Source: Brachycybe producta (Eukaryota > Arthropoda > Diplopoda > Playtdesmida > Andrognathidae). From it: a DNA stretch of 64,000 bases. Positions 56,201 through 61,672 of the stretch are shown here, piece by piece. The notes beneath the pieces were generated by a model. That model was not told the origin of the DNA, made no database searches, and worked only from the letters and a program-made list of their open reading frames with translations. Position 1 is the stretch's first letter; the number at the start of each line of letters is the position of its first letter. The position numbers and the translations under genes are program-made. The DNA is taken from the NCBI GenBank assembly GCA_036925085.1, contig JAUPFP010000009.1, positions 2,276,001-2,340,000 on the forward strand, read 5' to 3'.

Positions 56201-59200
56201 ATCAGAGTTCTCTTAACTTTTGTTGGACGGTGTTTTAGTCCTAAGGGACTTAACATGGAGTTTAAAAACGTACGATTTTAAACGTTTTTAAAAAATAGAA
56301 GGACCTTTTCAAAATTTATAAAAAGGAAACATCGTGAAGCTAATACATGAATGTATGTGCTAATTATTTTGTTATTGTTCTAAATCAGTTTTAACGAGAG
56401 TTTTTCAAATGTTTGTGGGACGGTTTTTGATCCTATGGGATTTAACATGGGGTTGAAAAAACGAACAACTTTGAACCTTGTTTAAAAATAGAAGGACCTT
56501 TTCAAAAATTATATAAATCGAGCACGTGAAAAACAATACTTTTTATTGCATTTTGCGCTTTACTGTATTTTAATTGAGCGATTGTGAGGCGATTTCTTTC
56601 AGTTTTAGTAACACCATATAAGAACACTCATTTGTCTCGTTGTCGTCTGCTCAAAATAACAAGATGGACATGGATCTAGGCTCTTAAATTATTAATAATA
56701 AAAAACACAGTGTGGCTGCACTCAGAATCGCCACAAGGTGATGATATTGGTGATCCAGGTACCACCGAAATCGCAACAATTGCCGCGTTTTTATTTTTAG
56801 TGAACGCTTCTATTAGACGATAATGGAGTTAAACTAATTTTACCAAAAGTTTTTAACAGGTTTTTTTTAGGTTAGGATTAGAAAGATTCGAAAGAAGAAA
56901 AAAAGCGCGAAAGTTTGGAGTTTTCGAAGCTCGAATATTTTTCAAGATTCGCGGGATTTCAGGATTTGAATGTCCCATCTCTAGTTTTTTTAGGTTAGGA
57001 TTCGAAAAATTCGAAAGACGAGAAAAAGCGCGAAGATTCGAGTTTTCGAATCTCAATTATTTTTCAAGATTCGCGGGATTCGAATGTCCTATCTCTAGTT
57101 TTTTTAGGTTAGGATTCGAAAAATTCGAAAGACGAAAGAAAGCGCAAGGATTCGAGTTTACCCCCGGTTTGCCCTCTCTTCCAGTACACGTCATGTGTTA
57201 TGATTCTCATAGCTTAACATTGTACCAGTACAGTTAAAAATATAAATTAAATATATTTATGCATATGCTTCTTAATATTCTAGTTTTGTAACAAATTGAA
57301 CAATAATGTTAATGAATTAAAACTAGAATAGCAAATTGAGTTAAATAAAAAGTAAAAGAGATCATAAATCAGCTATCATATGTTGAATCTCCCCCTAATA
57401 CAATGCAACAAAGGTCTATAGGGTTCCTTGAATCCCTTGTTTAGGTTAGGATTCGAAAAATTCGAAAGACGAAAGAAAGCGAGAAAGATTCGAGTTTTCG
57501 AATCTCAATTATTTTTCAAGATTCGAGGATTCGAATGTCCTATCCCTATTAATAATGAAAATGTTAGGCCTACATTTCTTATTAATTTACTTTTGTAAGT
57601 TTCTCTTATAATTTCGGTTTCGGTTATTTGGACATTTTTCTGTGTATAATTAATATACTTTTTTCTTTTGCAGGTGTGATCTCTCCAGGTTCAATTTAAG
57701 ATAAGAAATTTCGTTTTGAAAATTCACTATTTTTAAGTATTACAAAAATGTTTACAATTATATATATAAAATCCCAGGTCTGTGTGTTTGTGTGTGTGGA
57801 GTAACAAAAACCATTGAAGCACGTCGGAATTTATATAAATTTGAATAAATGAACCGTTTTTTTTTTTCTCAAGGTCAACTATATGTTGAACTCTTCCTTT
57901 GGAAAGTGTAGAAGGGGGGGGAGAGAGAGAGAAAAGTGGTAGGGGGTGAGGGGAAAAGGTTGGAAAGTGTAGAAGGGGGAGAGAGAGAGAAAAGTGGGAG
58001 GGGTGAGGATAAAGTGTAGGGGGAGAGAGAAACGTGGAGGGGGGGAAGTGGAAGGGGGAAACTGAAATTGAAATGAAAGGAGTAAAAAAAGGAAAAAACG
58101 ACGCGCATGCGCAAAATTGCCTGTGAATTTTGCTCCCGTCATTTATGACGGGTTACCCCACTAGTTTATAATTATTGATGTTGACTGCCAGTATTTGTTT
58201 TCAGTGTGAATTTTGTAATGCAGCGTATTTGAACTGTTTAATAAGATTTCCCTTTTGTTATTTTACTTCAATTTTTCCACACTTTTAATGCTCAGGTGAA
58301 AAGTCTAAAGCCCTCTTTACACCTACAATTATGTCTTCAATAAATGTATAAATTAATTTATAAATGTGGCATTGCATGTGTATAACGACGTGAATGTTAA
58401 ATTATTTGTTCAAAGTTGCATAAATTTAGAGCGCTTTCTCAGGATATCACCATTATTCTTATGTAATTTACAAGAGAGGTTTTGAATGTGACAACGTGGC
58501 ATCATTTGTCATGTGACCGTTGTGACGTTAAGTGAAAGGTTGTTGTTACTGAGAGGCTGCAGAGGTCATTAGAAAAAAAAAAACCGGTTGTATGTGATTT
58601 AAATCTTTTCATTATTTTCAATAAAAATCCCCAAAAAGCATTTATTTTCAGTTTTCAGATCAACAGTAATTTATCTTCAAAAACACAACGACTTTTCAGT
58701 TTTCAGTAGGTTTTGTAAAAGAAATATTTCAACCAATTGGGAAAAAGTTGAAAACTATCGATATTGAAGCGACTATCGATACCATCCATCGGTCGTGTAA
58801 AAAATGCTATCGATGGTTTTATTTTTGACTAATACACATCACTAGAAACAGGCATTTAGAAATCGGGACGAACACAAGTTGGCTCCGCCCTTTTTATGAC
58901 GACCGGCAACTTCTAATTGGTTTGTTGTGTAGTTCGACATTGAAAACGGCAGAGCATGTGACGTCAGACTACATAACCAACCAATTAGAAGTTGGTTGCG
59001 TCATAAAAAGGGATTAGCCAACTTGTGTTCGTCCCGATTTCTAATTGCCTGTTCACTAGACGGCATCTCATACCTAGGCTTGCCACCTGTGGAAGACATT
59101 CCTCCATTCGGAAGAACTGTCCTCCGGCTAGGACCATCCTCATCGAACAGATTTTAAGTTTTTAAAAAATTTATTGCGTTGAGGACATGTTTGCCTTTGC

Positions 59201-61615
59201 GGAGGACGGTCCTGTCCAGAGGACTTCTCTTCCAAATGGAGAGGACTGTCCTCCACAAAGGAGGAAAGGTGGCAAAAGCCTACTCATAGCCGACTTTAGT
59301 TGAGCTACCTCTCCACGTATAAACATGTATTTTGTTTTCATAGATGTTTCTAAAAAAAAAACGACATGCTCGAATCTACAGCATGTTTTAAGAACAAATT
59401 TACAAAATACTTCAGTCGCAAGTCAATTACGCTTTCTCATGTCAAGTTATTTTTAAATGAAACTTATTATTGTAGCATTTCTGTTGTGCAGCTTGGATAA
59501 GGTATTTAGTTTTATCTTAGGTTCATTTTAGATATTTTTTGGCTTAGAGTTTCATTTTTCAAATGTTTTTTTTTTTTTTTCTCTTTCTCTTTCTTTCTGG
59601 CACTGGTTTTTTTTCTGTTTAAATGTCTAAGATTTCATGATAGAAACTGGAACATTTGGAAGCCAAAATAGATCAGACTCGTTATTTTCTGTGTTTTTTT
59701 TTGTCAAGAGAAAAAAAAAATGAGAAAAGTGAAGAAAGGAAAGAGAAAAATCATGAGCTACTTTTAGTTTTTGTATCCATCCTGTTCTCATAAAAAGTTT
59801 GGTAATATTATATTAAAAAAAAAACATTCGAATATAAAGTGAGTGGTCTAAAGCCGCTATTACACTTAACTAGCAACTTTTGATGCAAGAAATCTTGCAA
59901 TGTTGACATGCAACTTCAATGTTTATAGTGTGATGTGACATGCAACTTGATAAAACTTTCCTTTTAACTAGTGTCAAACTCAGACTCACCGAGTTGAACA
60001 GGTTCAACTTTGAAAGACATTTCAAGTAAACTTTCTGACAAACAACCAATCAGGCCGTTTGCTGGAAATGACATATGTAACACTGAACGAATTCCCGGTT
60101 TTTCATGACTTCCGGTTTATGAACTTCCTGTTAGTTGATCACAATATGGACACAAACCAAGGGGGCAGACATTTGAACAGAAAATCATGTACGATTTTTA
60201 CTAGAAGATTCACAGCAGATTGGTGTGGCTTTAAAATCATTTTACTTTTCAGTTGCATTTTACTGAATATCCAGAATAGAATTGAAATTTTAAAAATTCA
60301 GTAAAACGCGGATTAAAAGTAAAATGGCTTTCGATACCGTACGAGATTCACCCGAATGTGTCGCCTCCTTGACATAAACGAAGTTTTGAAAACTTGATTG
60401 ACAACTAGGTTGCAAAGTGTGATATAGAAGTTTATTACAAAGTTCTAGTTGCAAGTCACATCACGAGTTGCATTGCAAGTTGAATTGCATCAAAAGTTGC
60501 TAGTGTAATAGGGGCTTTACTCTTCTAGTTTGAAAAAAAACTTTAAATATCTGCTTAAGAGCCTAGATATATCGTTTATTTCAAAATTTCTCCGAATGTA
60601 GGCGCTGCGATCGTTGTTGATTGAAAAACGGTTTTTTAACGTTTTTTCTCCCGGTTCGAAGTCACAATAATTAATAGAAAAATAATTTCGCGTGCTTATC
60701 TTATAAAAAGAAAACATGGCGAAGCCAATAGATTAATGTACGTGCTAATTTTTGTGTGATTGTTCTAAGTCGTTTTAATGGGAGTTCTTCAAATGTTTGG
60801 GTGACGGTTTTTTGGTCCTATGGGAATTAACATGGAGTTAAAAAAACGTAAGATTTTAAATGCTATTTAAAAATAGAAAGCCCTTTTAAAATTTAGAAAA
60901 AGGAATAATCCTGAAGGCAATAAACACGTGCAAGTACGTGCTAATTTTTCTGATTGCTCTAAATCATTTTTAATCAGAGTTCTCTTAACTATTGTTGGAC
61001 GGTGTTTTAGTCCTATGGGACTTATCATGGAGTTTAAAAACGTACGATTTTAAACGTTATTAAAAAATAGAAGGACCTTTTCAAAATTTATAAAAAAGGA
61101 AACATCGTGAAGCCAATACATGAATGTATGTGCTAATTATTTTGTTATTGTTCTAAATCAGTTTTAACGAGAGTTTTTCAAATGTTTGTGGGACGGTTTT
61201 TGATCCTATGGGATTTAACATGGGGTTGAAAAAACGAACGACTTTAAACGTTGTTTAAAAATAGAAAGACCTTTTTAAAAATTATATAAATCGAGCACGT
61301 GAAGAACAATACTTTTTATTGCATTTTGCACTTTACTGTATTTTAATTGAGCGATTGTGAGGCGATTTCTTGCAGTTTTAGTAACACCATATAAGAACAC
61401 TCATTTGTCTCGTTGTCGTCTGCTCAAAACAACAAGATGGACGTGGATCTAGGCTCTTAAAAGTTATTTCTAAAACGCCAAGAATTTAATTTTCTGCTTT
61501 AACAAGACTTAATGAGGCGTAAACGATTTTTGCAGTAAAAAAAAGTTTCATTTACGAAATCGCTTCCTTATCAAATCACTTGGCAAATTGCACAGAAGCC
61601 GTTTATTAAATATTC

Positions 61616-61672
<57 letters not shown>

